From contig SVCU01000001.1 of assembly GCA_015058215.1 (NCBI GenBank), forward strand, positions 1 to 64,000: DNA of 64,000 nucleotides, given 5' to 3'. The DNA comes from Clostridiales bacterium. GTDB taxonomy: Bacteria; Bacillota; Clostridia; Peptostreptococcales; Anaerovoracaceae. The notes under the pieces are model-generated. The model saw nothing but the letters and a program-made list of their open reading frames with translations. It did no database searches and was not told the origin of the DNA. Positions 15,263 to 24,159 of this stretch are shown here, one piece after another (position 1 is the stretch's first letter; each line of letters starts with the position of its first letter). Both the position numbers and the translations under genes were made by a program.

Positions 15263-16804
15263 CTATTTGGCGTATTCCACGGCGCGGGTCTCGCGGATCA
15301 CGTTGACCTTGATCTGGCCGGGATATTCCAGTTCGCTTTCGATCTTCTTGCTGATTTCTCTTGCCAGCAGGGCGATGCCTTCGTCGTTCAGCTGATCGGG
15401 CTTGGCCATGATGCGAATTTCACGGCCGGCCTGGATGGCGAAAGACTTTTCAACGCCGGGAGTGCTGTTTGCGATCTCTTCCAGAGCCTGCAGACGCTTG
15501 ATGTAGGTTTCAAGGGTTTCTCTGCGGGCACCGGGGCGAGCGGCGGAGAGAGCGTCAGCGGCAGCAACCAGAACGGCTTCGTAGCTCTTGGGCTCGTAGT
15601 CGCCGTGGTGTGCGGCCATGCCGTTGATGACGGCTTCGGATTCCTTGTACTTACGCAGCACATCGATGCCGATGTCTACGTGAGTACCTTCCACTTCGTG
15701 GTCCAGAGCCTTGCCGATGTCGTGCAGCAGACCGGCTCTCTTGGCCAGCTTCACATCCATGCCCAGTTCGCCTGCCATGAGGCCTGCCAGATGGGCAACT
15801 TCCACGGAGTGCTTCAGCACATTCTGACCGTAGCTGGTACGATACTTCAGACGGCCCAGCAGCTTCACCAGTTCGGGATGGAGACCGTGAACACCCACTT
15901 CGAAGGTGGCCTGCTCACCGGCGTCCTTGATGATGGCGTTGACTTCCTTGGTTGCCTTTTCCACCATTTCTTCGATGCGGGTGGGATGGATTCTGCCGTC
16001 TACGATCAGCTTTTCCAGAGCCACGCGGGCGATTTCTCTTCTGACGGGGTCGAAGCCGGACAGGATGACGGCTTCGGGGGTGTCATCGATGATGAGGTCC
16101 ACACCGGTCATAGTTTCGATGGTGCGGATGTTGCGGCCTTCACGGCCGATGATGCGGCCCTTCATTTCGTCGTTGGGCAGGGGCACAACGGAAACGGTGC
16201 TTTCGGCAACGGTATCGGCAGCACAGCGCTGGATGGCGCCGGTGATGATCTCGCGGGCTTTCTTATTGGCTTCTTCCTTGGCTTCGGCTTCGATCTCTTT
16301 GATCATCAGGGAAGCTTCGTAACGGATCTCCTTCTCCACATTGGAGAGCAGCAGTGCCTTGGCTTCTTCTACGGAGTAGCCGGAGATTCGTTCCAGCTCG
16401 GCCAGCTGTCTGGCGTTGATGGTCTCCAGTTCCTTTTCCTTTTCTTCCAGCTTCTTTTCCTTGCGGACGATGCCTTCTTCACGGCGTTCCAGGGCTTCCG
16501 TTTTCTTATCGATATTTTCTTCTTTCTGGAGCATTCTGCGCTCGGTCTTGGCGACTTCTGCTCTGCGCTCACGGGCATCCCGTTCCGCTTCGCTGCGGAT
16601 GCGGTGTGCTTCTTCTTTGGCCTCCATTCTCAGTTCTTTCTGCAGGGTCGTGGCTTTGGTCTCTGCATCGAGGATGAGGTTCTTAGCTTTGAGTTCGGCG
16701 CTGCCGATGGCTTTTTCACCGACTGTCTTTCTGATAATATATCCGATCAACAGCCCAAGGGCTAGAGCAAAAATTCCAATGATAACAACATATATGGGTT
16801 TAAT
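15263..16804 (-). CDS. rny: Ribonuclease Y (membrane-anchored endoribonuclease)
   Basis: 513 aa from an ATT codon at 16804. RNase Y starts bulk mRNA decay at the membrane. Order: N-terminal transmembrane helix ([20 protein letters not shown]), a long charged coiled coil (~25-190), a KH domain ([15 protein letters not shown]) and an HD domain with [12 protein letters not shown]. The first ordinary start codon, TTG 16750, would delete the membrane helix and has no RBS. ATT 16804 lies 10 nt after AGGAGG, directly behind an in-frame TAA, and gives the family's usual length. It is divergent from rodA. Confidence 0.88.
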   Translation of the reverse strand: MKPIYVVIIGIFALALGLLIGYIIRKTVGEKAIGSAELKAKNLILDAETKATTLQKELRMEAKEEAHRIRSEAERDARERRAEVAKTERRMLQKEENIDKKTEALERREEGIVRKEKKLEEKEKELETINARQLAELERISGYSVEEAKALLLSNVEKEIRYEASLMIKEIEAEAKEEANKKAREIITGAIQRCAADTVAESTVSVVPLPNDEMKGRIIGREGRNIRTIETMTGVDLIIDDTPEAVILSGFDPVRREIARVALEKLIVDGRIHPTRIEEMVEKATKEVNAIIKDAGEQATFEVGVHGLHPELVKLLGRLKYRTSYGQNVLKHSVEVAHLAGLMAGELGMDVKLAKRAGLLHDIGKALDHEVEGTHVDIGIDVLRKYKESEAVINGMAAHHGDYEPKSYEAVLVAAADALSAARPGARRETLETYIKRLQALEEIANSTPGVEKSFAIQAGREIRIMAKPDQLNDEGIALLAREISKKIESELEYPGQIKVNVIRETRAVEYAK

Positions 16805-16820
16805 AGGAAATGCACCTCCT
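16802..16820 (-). promoter_or_regulatory. rny: rny RBS and predicted ATT start codon
   Basis: AGGAGG, 10 nt, ATT (16802-16804). infC in this window shows the same layout (AGGAGG, 10 nt, ATT at 34959-34961). No ATG, GTG or TTG exists in frame between the upstream TAA and the membrane helix. Confidence 0.6.
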
Positions 16821-16854
16821 TTTTACGCATTTTGATCCTATGGTCAATTAAATA

Positions 16855-16906
16855 TTGATATAATCATACAAACTATATTATAATAGGAACTGTAAACTAA
16901 TGTCAA
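16855..16906. promoter_or_regulatory. Overlapping divergent promoters of rny and rodA
   Basis: Minus (rny): TTGACA 16901-16906, 18-nt spacer, TATAAT 16877-16882. Plus (rodA): TTGATA 16855-16860, 18-nt spacer, TATAAT 16879-16884. The two -10 boxes share four base pairs, so RNA polymerase can hardly occupy both at once. Confidence 0.75.
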
Positions 16907-16925
16907 GAAAATCAAGGAGACACCC

Positions 16926-18038
16926 GTGAAGTATTTTCGCGAACTTCTAAAAAATATGGACCTTATCCTGCTGACCCTTCCCGTGATCTTCGCAGTCATC
17001 AGCATCATCATGATCGGCAGCACCGCCTACGACGGCGAATTCGTGTTCAGCCGCAGCATCAAGGTACAGATCGCCGCCTTCGTCATCGGCGCAGGCGTTC
17101 TTTTCGTGACCATGCTGCTGGATTATAACAAATTCGAACGCGTCCACTGGTATTTGTACGCCTTCTCCATTCTATTCCTGCTGACCGTATTCATTCCCGG
17201 TCTGGGCAGCGAACAGTACGGTTCCCGGGCCTGGCTGGATCTGAAAGTGATCTACCTGCAGCCCGCCGAGATCGTAAAGATCACCTTCACCCTCTGCTAC
17301 GCCGCCTTCCTGACGAAATACCAGGAGAGCCTGCAGACCTGGAAAGGCTTTTTCGTGGCCGTGGGCTATGTGATCCCCTTCCTGTTCATCATCGTGGTAC
17401 TGCAGAACGACCTGGGCAACGCCCTGGTTCTGCTGGTGGGGGCCGTATTCATGCTCTTTGCCGCCGGTCTCCGGACCCGCATTTTCCTCACCGCAGCCGC
17501 CGCGGTCTGCGCCGCCGTACCCGCCGCTTATTTTGTTCTGGCTCCCCACCAGAGGGAGCGTATCGATGCCTTCCTCCATCCGGAAGACCTTTCCCTTGAG
17601 GGGAACTACCAGGTCTGGAATTCCAAGGTAGCCATCGGCAGCGGCGGCATCACCGGCAAGGGCCTCTTCCAGGGCACCCAGAAGGAGCTGAAGTTCCTGC
17701 CCGTACAGGATTCCGACTTCATCTTCTCCGTCATCTGCGAAGAGTTCGGATTCCTGGGAGGCTTTGTGGTGATCGCCCTCTACGGCCTGTACCTGTTCCG
17801 CATTTTCCGCATCGGTACCAACGCCAAGGATCTCTACGGCAATCTGATCGTCATGGGCATCTTCGGCATGTTCCTGTTCCAGATCTTCGAGAACATCGGC
17901 ATGACCATGGGCATCATGCCTGTCACCGGCGTTACCCTGCCCTTTATCAGCGCCGGCGGCACCAGCGTCATCACCAATATGTTCGCCCTGGGCCTGATCC
18001 TGAATGTCTGCATCCGCAGCAAGGTGATCAATTTTTAG
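16926..18038 (+). CDS. rodA: Rod-shape peptidoglycan glycosyltransferase RodA (SEDS)
   Basis: 370 aa with about ten transmembrane helices. SEDS-family signatures present: the GSRAWLDL loop with QPAEIVKI, a large extracellular loop containing WNSKVAIGSGGITGKGLFQGTQ, and a C-terminal LPFISAGGTS. It polymerises lipid II for the lateral wall with a class B PBP; the mrdA at 20019-22790 is the likely partner though not in the same operon. Starts at GTG 16926 after AAGGAG. Confidence 0.92.
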   Translation: MKYFRELLKNMDLILLTLPVIFAVISIIMIGSTAYDGEFVFSRSIKVQIAAFVIGAGVLFVTMLLDYNKFERVHWYLYAFSILFLLTVFIPGLGSEQYGSRAWLDLKVIYLQPAEIVKITFTLCYAAFLTKYQESLQTWKGFFVAVGYVIPFLFIIVVLQNDLGNALVLLVGAVFMLFAAGLRTRIFLTAAAAVCAAVPAAYFVLAPHQRERIDAFLHPEDLSLEGNYQVWNSKVAIGSGGITGKGLFQGTQKELKFLPVQDSDFIFSVICEEFGFLGGFVVIALYGLYLFRIFRIGTNAKDLYGNLIVMGIFGMFLFQIFENIGMTMGIMPVTGVTLPFISAGGTSVITNMFALGLILNVCIRSKVINF

Positions 18039-18050
18039 TAACCCAAAGTA

Positions 18051-18082
18051 AAAGCGCGTGCTCAGAAAGCACGCGCTTTTTA
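18051..18082. terminator. Terminator shared by rodA and the convergent lipoprotein gene
   Basis: AAAGCGCGTGCT-CAGAA-AGCACGCGCTTTTT. Its T-run overlaps the stop codon of the minus-strand gene. Confidence 0.85.
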
Positions 18083-18847
18083 ATCGCCTTTCGGTACGGC
18101 ATCATCAAAATAGCCGCCCTTGAGCCCCTCGTATATGAACCATTGTTCTCCATAATTGGCAATATAAAAGTCGAATTCCCCAAATCCTTTTTCCGGTCTT
18201 TTCTGTCCGTCAAAGGTTAAAGTGACACGCAGAACACCATTGATTTTCAAGGTAGTTTTCACAGCGGGCATCTCCGCAACCCACGATTCCGCTTTGTCTG
18301 GATACTTCTTGTAAAGTTCTTCCTCACTGATAAATTCATCGCCCGTCTTCTTTTTTAAGAACGCAGCATTCATTCTTCTATATTGCTGATAGGTGAGAAT
18401 CTCTCCTCTTTCACGATCTTTATACCCCTGTATTTCACTTGAGTTGTAAACCAAAGAAACATCATAGGATACATTTTCCCAGGCGTCATCACCAAAGGAT
18501 TCTTCCACTACAAGATTTTGCCACTCCAGATACTCTGAAAACGTTCGCCTTTCGTGGTCCTTTTTTAATTGCTCCAATTCCGCATCTGTTTGTACTTCAA
18601 AAAGACCTTTTGCATACTTAAAATCCATTCCCCAAAAAGCAGGACTATCCGTCCATGCTACATTTTCGCTGAAAGTCTTTTCACGGAACATAGTAAGAAA
18701 CTTTTGAATGACCTCTTCTTGGCTTTGTGCAAAACCATATTCCTGATAATTTTGCTTTTCCTCAAAAATGCAAGCATTCAAAAGGAGAACCATTATGATC
18801 CAAAGAATGCTCAAACGTAATCCGTTTTGCTGTTTATCTTTTTTCAT
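18080..18847 (-). CDS. Lipoprotein of unknown function
   Basis: 255 aa with a signal peptide and lipobox LLNAC (Cys 26). The mature part is charged and Tyr/Trp-rich, ending in YGEQWFIYEGLKGGYF. No family recognised. It is AT-rich for this genome. The upstream remnant at 18850-18976 carries a related C-terminus (GEWSIYQGIVGGYH), so this looks like the surviving copy of a tandem pair. Its own RBS is weak (start AAATG right behind the remnant's TAA), suggesting translational coupling to the remnant. Confidence 0.7.
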   Translation of the reverse strand: MKKDKQQNGLRLSILWIIMVLLLNACIFEEKQNYQEYGFAQSQEEVIQKFLTMFREKTFSENVAWTDSPAFWGMDFKYAKGLFEVQTDAELEQLKKDHERRTFSEYLEWQNLVVEESFGDDAWENVSYDVSLVYNSSEIQGYKDRERGEILTYQQYRRMNAAFLKKKTGDEFISEEELYKKYPDKAESWVAEMPAVKTTLKINGVLRVTLTFDGQKRPEKGFGEFDFYIANYGEQWFIYEGLKGGYFDDAVPKGD

Positions 18848-18849
18848 TT

Positions 18850-18976
18850 TTAAACATCGCCATTGTATTCAGAATTATGGTATCCGCCCACAATCCCTTG
18901 GTAGATACTCCACTCCCCATCTTTATTGGATAACTATCAATAACAAACACAAGAGTACATGCAATACTTTTTTCAT
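18850..18976 (-). pseudogene. Collapsed paralogue of the adjacent lipoprotein
   Basis: An intact RBS (AAAGGAGG) and ATG 18976 lead a 17-residue hydrophobic signal peptide (MKKVLHVLLCLLLIVIQ), then a stop at 18923. In another frame the next ~23 codons read KDGEWSIYQGIVGGYH and end at 18850. This mirrors the C-terminal end of the neighbouring lipoprotein (YGEQWFIYEGLKGGYF). A large internal deletion has joined the two ends of a duplicate gene out of frame. Confidence 0.7.
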
Positions 18977-19100
18977 ATGTGCCTCCTTTCTAAAACCCAG
19001 CGTTTTATTGATATAATTTTATCATTCTCCGGTACACCTTTCAACCTCTAATAACATTATATTTTCACTATTCTCTTTCTTTTTTCGCTTATTGGTATCA

Positions 19101-19131
19101 CAAAAAAGAGAGAGCTGCAAAACCGCAGCTC
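19101..19131 (-). terminator. Terminator of the maf-mre-minD operon
   Basis: GAGCTGC/GCAGCTC stem (19112-19131) followed on the minus strand by TCTCTTTTTT. Confidence 0.8.
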
Positions 19132-19197
19132 CCATTTCGTTTTTCCATAGTCTTCTCTTCTAACTGCTTCTTCCCTCACGGACACTTTGTGGTGCCT

Positions 19198-19923
19198 TTA
19201 CAGAGGCTGTACCAGCCCCATGGCCATGCGGCGGAAATTGTCGGCGATGTAGGTGCCCGGTTCCATGACGATGGGCAGGCCGATGTTGGAGGAAAGCTGG
19301 ATGTTGGCATCGTACTGAATGATGCCCGCCAGGGGAAGCCGCAGGCTTTCCACGATGGCTTCCGGCTGGGGGATGGCGGGTTCGTCGAAGAATTCGGGCC
19401 GCACCTTGTTCACCACCAGACGGCGGTCAGCAATGCCTTTGCTGCGCAGCAGCACGTTCACCGTCTCCGCATTCCGCAGGGCTTCCTGATCCGGGGTCAC
19501 CAGCAGGATGGCCCGGTCTGCACCGGAAGCGGCCAGAGAGAGCGTCCCCGCAGGGCCGCCGGCCGTATCGATGATCACGTAATCGTAATGGCGCTTCAGT
19601 TCTTCGAAGAGGCCGCGGATCTGGCCGGGGGTGAAATCCGCCTTTCGCAGATCCTGAGGGCCGGAGAACAGATCCAGCTTTTCGAAACGGCGGTCCGCCA
19701 CGCAGGCCTGCCGCAGGCTGCAGACACCCAGGAAAACGTCTCCCAAATCGTAGATCACGCTGCTTTCCAGCCCCAGGGCCAGGTCAAGGCCCCGCATGCC
19801 CAAGTTCAGATCCACCAGCGCCACAGCGGCGCGCCGCTGGGCCAGGGTGACGGCCAGGTTGACCGCGAAAACAGTTTTTCCGGTGCCGTCCTTACCGGAG
19901 GCGATGATGATGCTTTCTCCCAT
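19198..19923 (-). CDS. minD: MinD/ParA-family ATPase
   Basis: 241 aa. The deviant Walker A GKDGTGKT keeps the signature lysine; VDLNLGMRGLDLALG and VIIDTAGG follow the MinD pattern. MinD positions the division septum with MinC. Neither MinC nor MinE is nearby, although maf-radC-mreBCD-minCD is the usual order. The C-terminus (FRRMAMGLVQPL) lacks an obvious long amphipathic membrane helix, so it may be MinD or a related ParA-like protein. ATG 19923 follows AAGGAG; last gene of its operon. Confidence 0.78.
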   Translation of the reverse strand: MGESIIIASGKDGTGKTVFAVNLAVTLAQRRAAVALVDLNLGMRGLDLALGLESSVIYDLGDVFLGVCSLRQACVADRRFEKLDLFSGPQDLRKADFTPGQIRGLFEELKRHYDYVIIDTAGGPAGTLSLAASGADRAILLVTPDQEALRNAETVNVLLRSKGIADRRLVVNKVRPEFFDEPAIPQPEAIVESLRLPLAGIIQYDANIQLSSNIGLPIVMEPGTYIADNFRRMAMGLVQPL

Positions 19924-19935
19924 GATTGCTCCTTG

Positions 19936-20013
19936 GGGCCCGCAGGGCCCTTTTTCTTTTGCCGGCGGCCGCAGGCCGCCCTGTGCTTTTTCCTTTGGCG
20001 GCCGCAGGCCGTC
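19936..20013. repeat. Three GC hairpins with GCA triloops between mrdA and minD
   Basis: GGGCCC-GCA-GGGCCC (19936-19950), GGCGGCC-GCA-GGCCGCC (19964-19980) and GGCGGCC-GCA-GGCCGTC (19997-20013), each followed on plus by a pyrimidine-rich stretch. The unit recurs roughly every 30 bp. It fills the 95-bp gap within an operon whose other gaps are under 35 bp. Confidence 0.75.
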
Positions 20014-20018
20014 TTCTG

Positions 20019-22790
20019 TTAATTGGGTACAGTGGTGAGGGTGAAGTCCTCGTATTCCGTGTTCAGTTCCAGATATTTGCCGATCACTTCTCTTGCCACG
20101 GGGCCGGCATAGCCGCCGGTACCGCCGTTAAAGATCAGCACCGCCACGGCGATCTGCGGATCTTCCGCCGGGGCCATGGCCACGAACCAGGCGAAGTTAT
20201 CGTAGTCTTTCTTATAGTAGTCCAGAGTTGCAGCATTGACGGTGCCATTGGACAGGTTGATCACCGCCTGACGGACCGCGCTGGTGGTGGAGGTATAGGT
20301 ATCGGATTCCTCCCGCAGCAGCCGCTGCATTTCCGTTTCCACCTGCTGCCAGGTGAGGCGGCCGTTGATGCGGTACAGGTTGCTCTTGATGTATTCCACT
20401 TCGTCGGCAGGCTGGATCTTACCGGACCGTTCTGCGGTACCGGTCTTGGCTCCCACGGTGACGGGGAAGTTCCAGAACATCCCATAGCCGGAGCCGCCGG
20501 GATTGTGAGCCACCTGGGTCATGCCCTTGATCAGATCGTCGAAGTATTTATCGTCGCTGACTTCCACCTGCACCGGTTCTTCCTTTTCGGTGCGTTCGTC
20601 GCCCACGGCGTACACCACACTGACCTCGTTGCGCTTCCCTTCGTTGCCGATGGTGGCCACCATGTTGGCCACCTGCAGCGGCGTGTAGGCGTTTTCGCCC
20701 TGGCCGATGGAGATATTGAAGTAGTCGCCCAGAGTCCAGTTGGCCATGTTGAAGTAGGAGTATTTGCAGAGGTCTGCCACCGTTTCCACCTGGTCCTCCT
20801 TCACGGGCATTTCCTGCAGCCGCTTGATGATGGTGCCTCTTGTTGGGTTCTCTCTGGCCCAGTTTGCGATGGTGGAAATGGTTTCCGCCAGCACCTGGTC
20901 ATCCCCCAGGGCCCGCTCGGTGAAGTAGGTGTTTGCCCGGGCCTTCAGCACGCTCTTCAGAGAAGCGATGGTGGAAGACATTTTCCGTTCGGCGCTGGGC
21001 AGAGGCTGCACCGTTTCGGGGATCTCGATGCCGGTGGGCTGGCCGAAGCCGAACTGCTCCGCGTACTCCATCACCAGCTCGATGCCCATGGAATCATCCA
21101 GACCCAGGCCGGCACCGGTGTACCAGTCCTTGTTGGAGATCAGGTTGTAGAAATAGTAGTTGCAGGAAACCTCGATGGCATCAAACAGGTTCAGAGCCCC
21201 GTGTCTTCCGCCGTACAGGTTCCAGAGAACGCAGCCGTAAGTACGGTTCCCCACAGCGATGTAGGCACCGTCCTGGTAGCGGGCGTTGGGGTTCAAACCG
21301 GCTTCCAGAGCCGCAAGGCCGGTGACCAGTTTGAAGGAGGAACCGGGCTGTACCGCCGTTCTCGCCGCCACGTTATAAAGCGGTCTGGGAGACAGAGGAT
21401 CCCGGGTATTCTGGGCCTGAAGGCTGTTCCAGTCCGCGGAATTGATGCCCTCCGCGAAGAGGTTGGGGTCGAAATCGGGAGCACTGGCCATGGCCAGCAC
21501 GTCGCCGGTCTCCACTTCAATGGCCACGGCGGCACCCACCGTAGCATTGGGGTAGGCTCTGCCGTAATCGTAGTTGCCGTATTCACTTTCGAAGAGGCCG
21601 CCGGTCTGGATCTCTTCCAGAGCCTGGTCCAGGGCTTCTTCCATGGTTTTCTGCAGTTCCAGATCGATGGTGAGATAGACGGTTTCGCCCTTCTTCTCTT
21701 CCGTTTCGTCCAGCACCTGCACCAGCTGTCCGTAGACGTTGACTTCCACGCTCTTGACACCGTCGGTGCCCTTCAGCACGTCTTCGTAAGCCTTCTCGAT
21801 GCCATCCTTGCCCACCAAGTCGGTGACGCTGTAGCCCTTGGCCAGATACGCCGCCTTTTCACTTTCGGAGATTTTGCCCAGATAGCCCAGAATGTGGCTG
21901 GCGGTGCTGCCGTTGGGATAGTAGCGGACGTATTCGGTGACCACGTCCACAGCGGAAAGCTCCATGCTCCGTTCTTCGATGGTGACGATGCTTTTTTCGC
22001 TGATGTTCTTGGCCACGGTGATGGGCACGTAGCTCAGATAGCCCTGGGCGCTGAGTGCATCCCGCACCAGGATGATCTTGCGCGCATCGGCATTGGTGAG
22101 GCTTTCATCGATTTCGTAGACTTCCCGCAGCATGGCGAAGGCATCCCGGGCAGAGACGGTGTAATCGTAATCCCGCCGTTCCAGGCTGGCCTCGTAGCGG
22201 CCCAGAAAGCTTTCCAGGTTCAGGGTTTCGGTGAACTTCATGACCCGGACACTGATGGGCGGGTAAATGTTATAGGTGTTCTGCAGCTCCAGCTGCGCAT
22301 CGTACACATCCAGTTCCGGATCGATGCCGTAGCGATTCCGCAGCTCCTTGAACGCCTGCTCGGCGGTGTAGGTGACGGGCATTTCCATGGATGCCAGCCA
22401 TTCCTCCACGGAGCGCTGGTAGGTGTAGTAGAAGGTGCCGCCCTCTCCCAGCACGATGGGGAAGGAGTCTTCGATCTCCTCGCCGTTTTCTTCCAGGATA
22501 TCCATCAGCAGCAGCGCCTGGGAGTTCAGTTCTTCGTCGTCGAAGTTGCCTTCGGAGAACTGCACCACGAAGCTGAACTGGTTGCCGGCCAGCAGACGGC
22601 CGTAACGGTCGCGGATCTCGCCCCGGGGCGCGGAAACGGTCAGGTTCTTCACACTGATGGCCTGGGCAGCAGAGGCCCAGCGGTTATTTTCCAACACCGT
22701 GAGGTCGAACAGTCGCAGGCCGAGAGTCACCATCAGCAGGATCAGAAGCAGCAATATTTGGTTGTGCCGGTGTTTCAGCCACTGTTTCAT
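20019..22790 (-). CDS. mrdA: Class B penicillin-binding protein 2 (elongasome transpeptidase)
   Basis: 923 aa, long as in many Clostridia. One N-terminal transmembrane helix, a pedestal domain beginning APRGEIRDRYGRLLA, then the transpeptidase domain with active-site SSFK (~residue 481), SCN (SCNYYFYN) and KTGT (~783). An insert of ~100 residues lies between SCN and KTG regions. It cross-links lateral-wall peptidoglycan with RodA and the Mre proteins. ATG 22790 follows TTAGGAG, 9 bp after mreD. Confidence 0.92.
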   Translation of the reverse strand: MKQWLKHRHNQILLLLILLMVTLGLRLFDLTVLENNRWASAAQAISVKNLTVSAPRGEIRDRYGRLLAGNQFSFVVQFSEGNFDDEELNSQALLLMDILEENGEEIEDSFPIVLGEGGTFYYTYQRSVEEWLASMEMPVTYTAEQAFKELRNRYGIDPELDVYDAQLELQNTYNIYPPISVRVMKFTETLNLESFLGRYEASLERRDYDYTVSARDAFAMLREVYEIDESLTNADARKIILVRDALSAQGYLSYVPITVAKNISEKSIVTIEERSMELSAVDVVTEYVRYYPNGSTASHILGYLGKISESEKAAYLAKGYSVTDLVGKDGIEKAYEDVLKGTDGVKSVEVNVYGQLVQVLDETEEKKGETVYLTIDLELQKTMEEALDQALEEIQTGGLFESEYGNYDYGRAYPNATVGAAVAIEVETGDVLAMASAPDFDPNLFAEGINSADWNSLQAQNTRDPLSPRPLYNVAARTAVQPGSSFKLVTGLAALEAGLNPNARYQDGAYIAVGNRTYGCVLWNLYGGRHGALNLFDAIEVSCNYYFYNLISNKDWYTGAGLGLDDSMGIELVMEYAEQFGFGQPTGIEIPETVQPLPSAERKMSSTIASLKSVLKARANTYFTERALGDDQVLAETISTIANWARENPTRGTIIKRLQEMPVKEDQVETVADLCKYSYFNMANWTLGDYFNISIGQGENAYTPLQVANMVATIGNEGKRNEVSVVYAVGDERTEKEEPVQVEVSDDKYFDDLIKGMTQVAHNPGGSGYGMFWNFPVTVGAKTGTAERSGKIQPADEVEYIKSNLYRINGRLTWQQVETEMQRLLREESDTYTSTTSAVRQAVINLSNGTVNAATLDYYKKDYDNFAWFVAMAPAEDPQIAVAVLIFNGGTGGYAGPVAREVIGKYLELNTEYEDFTLTTVPN

Positions 22791-22799
22791 GAAACTCTC

Positions 22800-23315
22800 C
22801 TAAGACCAATAACTTCTTTCGTGGAACCAGCGATCCTGGGGATAGTGGAAGGCCCTTCTGCCGATCAGCCAGTAGAAGGCTGCCGCCCAGAAGAGTTCCT
22901 GCAGCAGCAGAGGCAAAAAGCCTTTCAGGACCATCAGGATGTGGAACGCCTGGCCGAAGCTCTGCAGGATCAGCCAGTCTGTCAGGCAGAAAAACAGGGT
23001 CCCCAGAACCACGGAGGCGGTGATGGGGATCAGTTTCTCCCCGTAGAAAAACTGCCGGGCCACCAGGACCAGGGCAGAAATGGCAAAGTAGATCAGGGCG
23101 GAGGGGCCGATGATCAGCCCGAAGCAGAGATCGCGCACCAGGCCGAAGAAAATGCCCAGAACCGCGCCCTGCCAGCCGCCGTAGCAGAAGGGAAACAGAA
23201 TGGAAAGCACCAGGATCAGATCTGCGGACACGCCAAAAACAGGCCATGCGGCGCAGAAGGTGCTCTGCACCAGAAATGCCCCGAAATAGATCAGAAAGGC
23301 ATAATGATGCTTCAT
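22800..23315 (-). CDS. mreD: Rod-shape-determining protein MreD
   Basis: 171 aa with five or six transmembrane helices. Family-typical FGLVRDLCFG occurs near residue 58. Integral membrane partner of MreC and the elongasome. The gene sits between mreC (6-bp gap) and mrdA (9-bp gap), as expected. Confidence 0.88.
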   Translation of the reverse strand: MKHHYAFLIYFGAFLVQSTFCAAWPVFGVSADLILVLSILFPFCYGGWQGAVLGIFFGLVRDLCFGLIIGPSALIYFAISALVLVARQFFYGEKLIPITASVVLGTLFFCLTDWLILQSFGQAFHILMVLKGFLPLLLQELFWAAAFYWLIGRRAFHYPQDRWFHERSYWS

Positions 23316-23321
23316 GTTTCC

Positions 23322-24158
23322 TTAGTTCCTTTCCCCGCTTTCCGTCAGGATCACGGTGACGGTCTGAATGTTTTTAAAGGATGCCGCCGGTTCCACCGTC
23401 AGGTTCACCAGCATGGTGTCTTCGTCCACGGTGACGGAGGAGACCCGCCCGATGACGATGCCTTCGGGATAGAGTTCCATACCGGAAGTGACCAGCACAT
23501 CCCCTTCCACAACGGAGGCCTCAGGATCCAGCAGGTAGCCCTGCAGGCTGCCGTCTCCGCTGCCGGAGAGCATGCCCAGCACGTTGAGATCCCGCATGAC
23601 CTTGAAACTGATGTTGTTGTTCTCGTTGATGACGGCGATGACCTTGGACCAGCTTGGACCCACTTCCAGCACGCGGCCCACCAGACCGTCCCGGCTGACG
23701 ACCACAGCGTCCTTGTGGATGCCGTCATTGGTGCCGGCACCGATGGTAAAGGTGCTGAACCAGCGGGCATTGTCCATGGCGGTGACCCGGGAGGTCACGT
23801 AATCGTACTCCGTCAGGGCGTTGCTGTTCAGGAGATCCCGCAGCTGGCGCAGTTCCGTCAGTTCGGAGGCCAGCAGCTTCTGCTCCAGCAGGTCCATTTC
23901 CAGACTCGAGACACGGTCCTTCAGTTCCTCATTCTCCTTCTGCACTTCCCGGAAGCGGAACATGCCGTAGAAGAAATCACCGATGCCGTCAGCGGCCGCC
24001 GTCAGGGGTTTCTGCACCCAGGACACCACGGATTCCACCTGGCGTCCGAACCAGGTGTTGCTGCCCATGCTGACGAAAGAGGCCACCGTCACCACCGTGA
24101 GGAGGACGATGACAAGAGCGACAGTCGCTCCTTTTCTGTGCTCGCGGAAAAAATTCAT
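23322..24158 (-). CDS. mreC: Rod-shape-determining protein MreC
   Basis: 278 aa. Short cytosolic N-terminus, one transmembrane helix (~14-32), a coiled coil (~65-110) and the two beta-barrel MreC domains (ARWFSTFTIGAGTNDGI, GLVGRVLEVGPSWSKV). It scaffolds PBP2 and MreD outside the membrane. ATG follows the mreB stop by one base. Confidence 0.92.
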   Translation of the reverse strand: MNFFREHRKGATVALVIVLLTVVTVASFVSMGSNTWFGRQVESVVSWVQKPLTAAADGIGDFFYGMFRFREVQKENEELKDRVSSLEMDLLEQKLLASELTELRQLRDLLNSNALTEYDYVTSRVTAMDNARWFSTFTIGAGTNDGIHKDAVVVSRDGLVGRVLEVGPSWSKVIAVINENNNISFKVMRDLNVLGMLSGSGDGSLQGYLLDPEASVVEGDVLVTSGMELYPEGIVIGRVSSVTVDEDTMLVNLTVEPAASFKNIQTVTVILTESGERN

Positions 24159-24159
24159 T

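Noticed and set aside
16748-16750. TTG 16750 as the rny start
   Set aside because: It has no Shine-Dalgarno and would remove the transmembrane helix that defines RNase Y.
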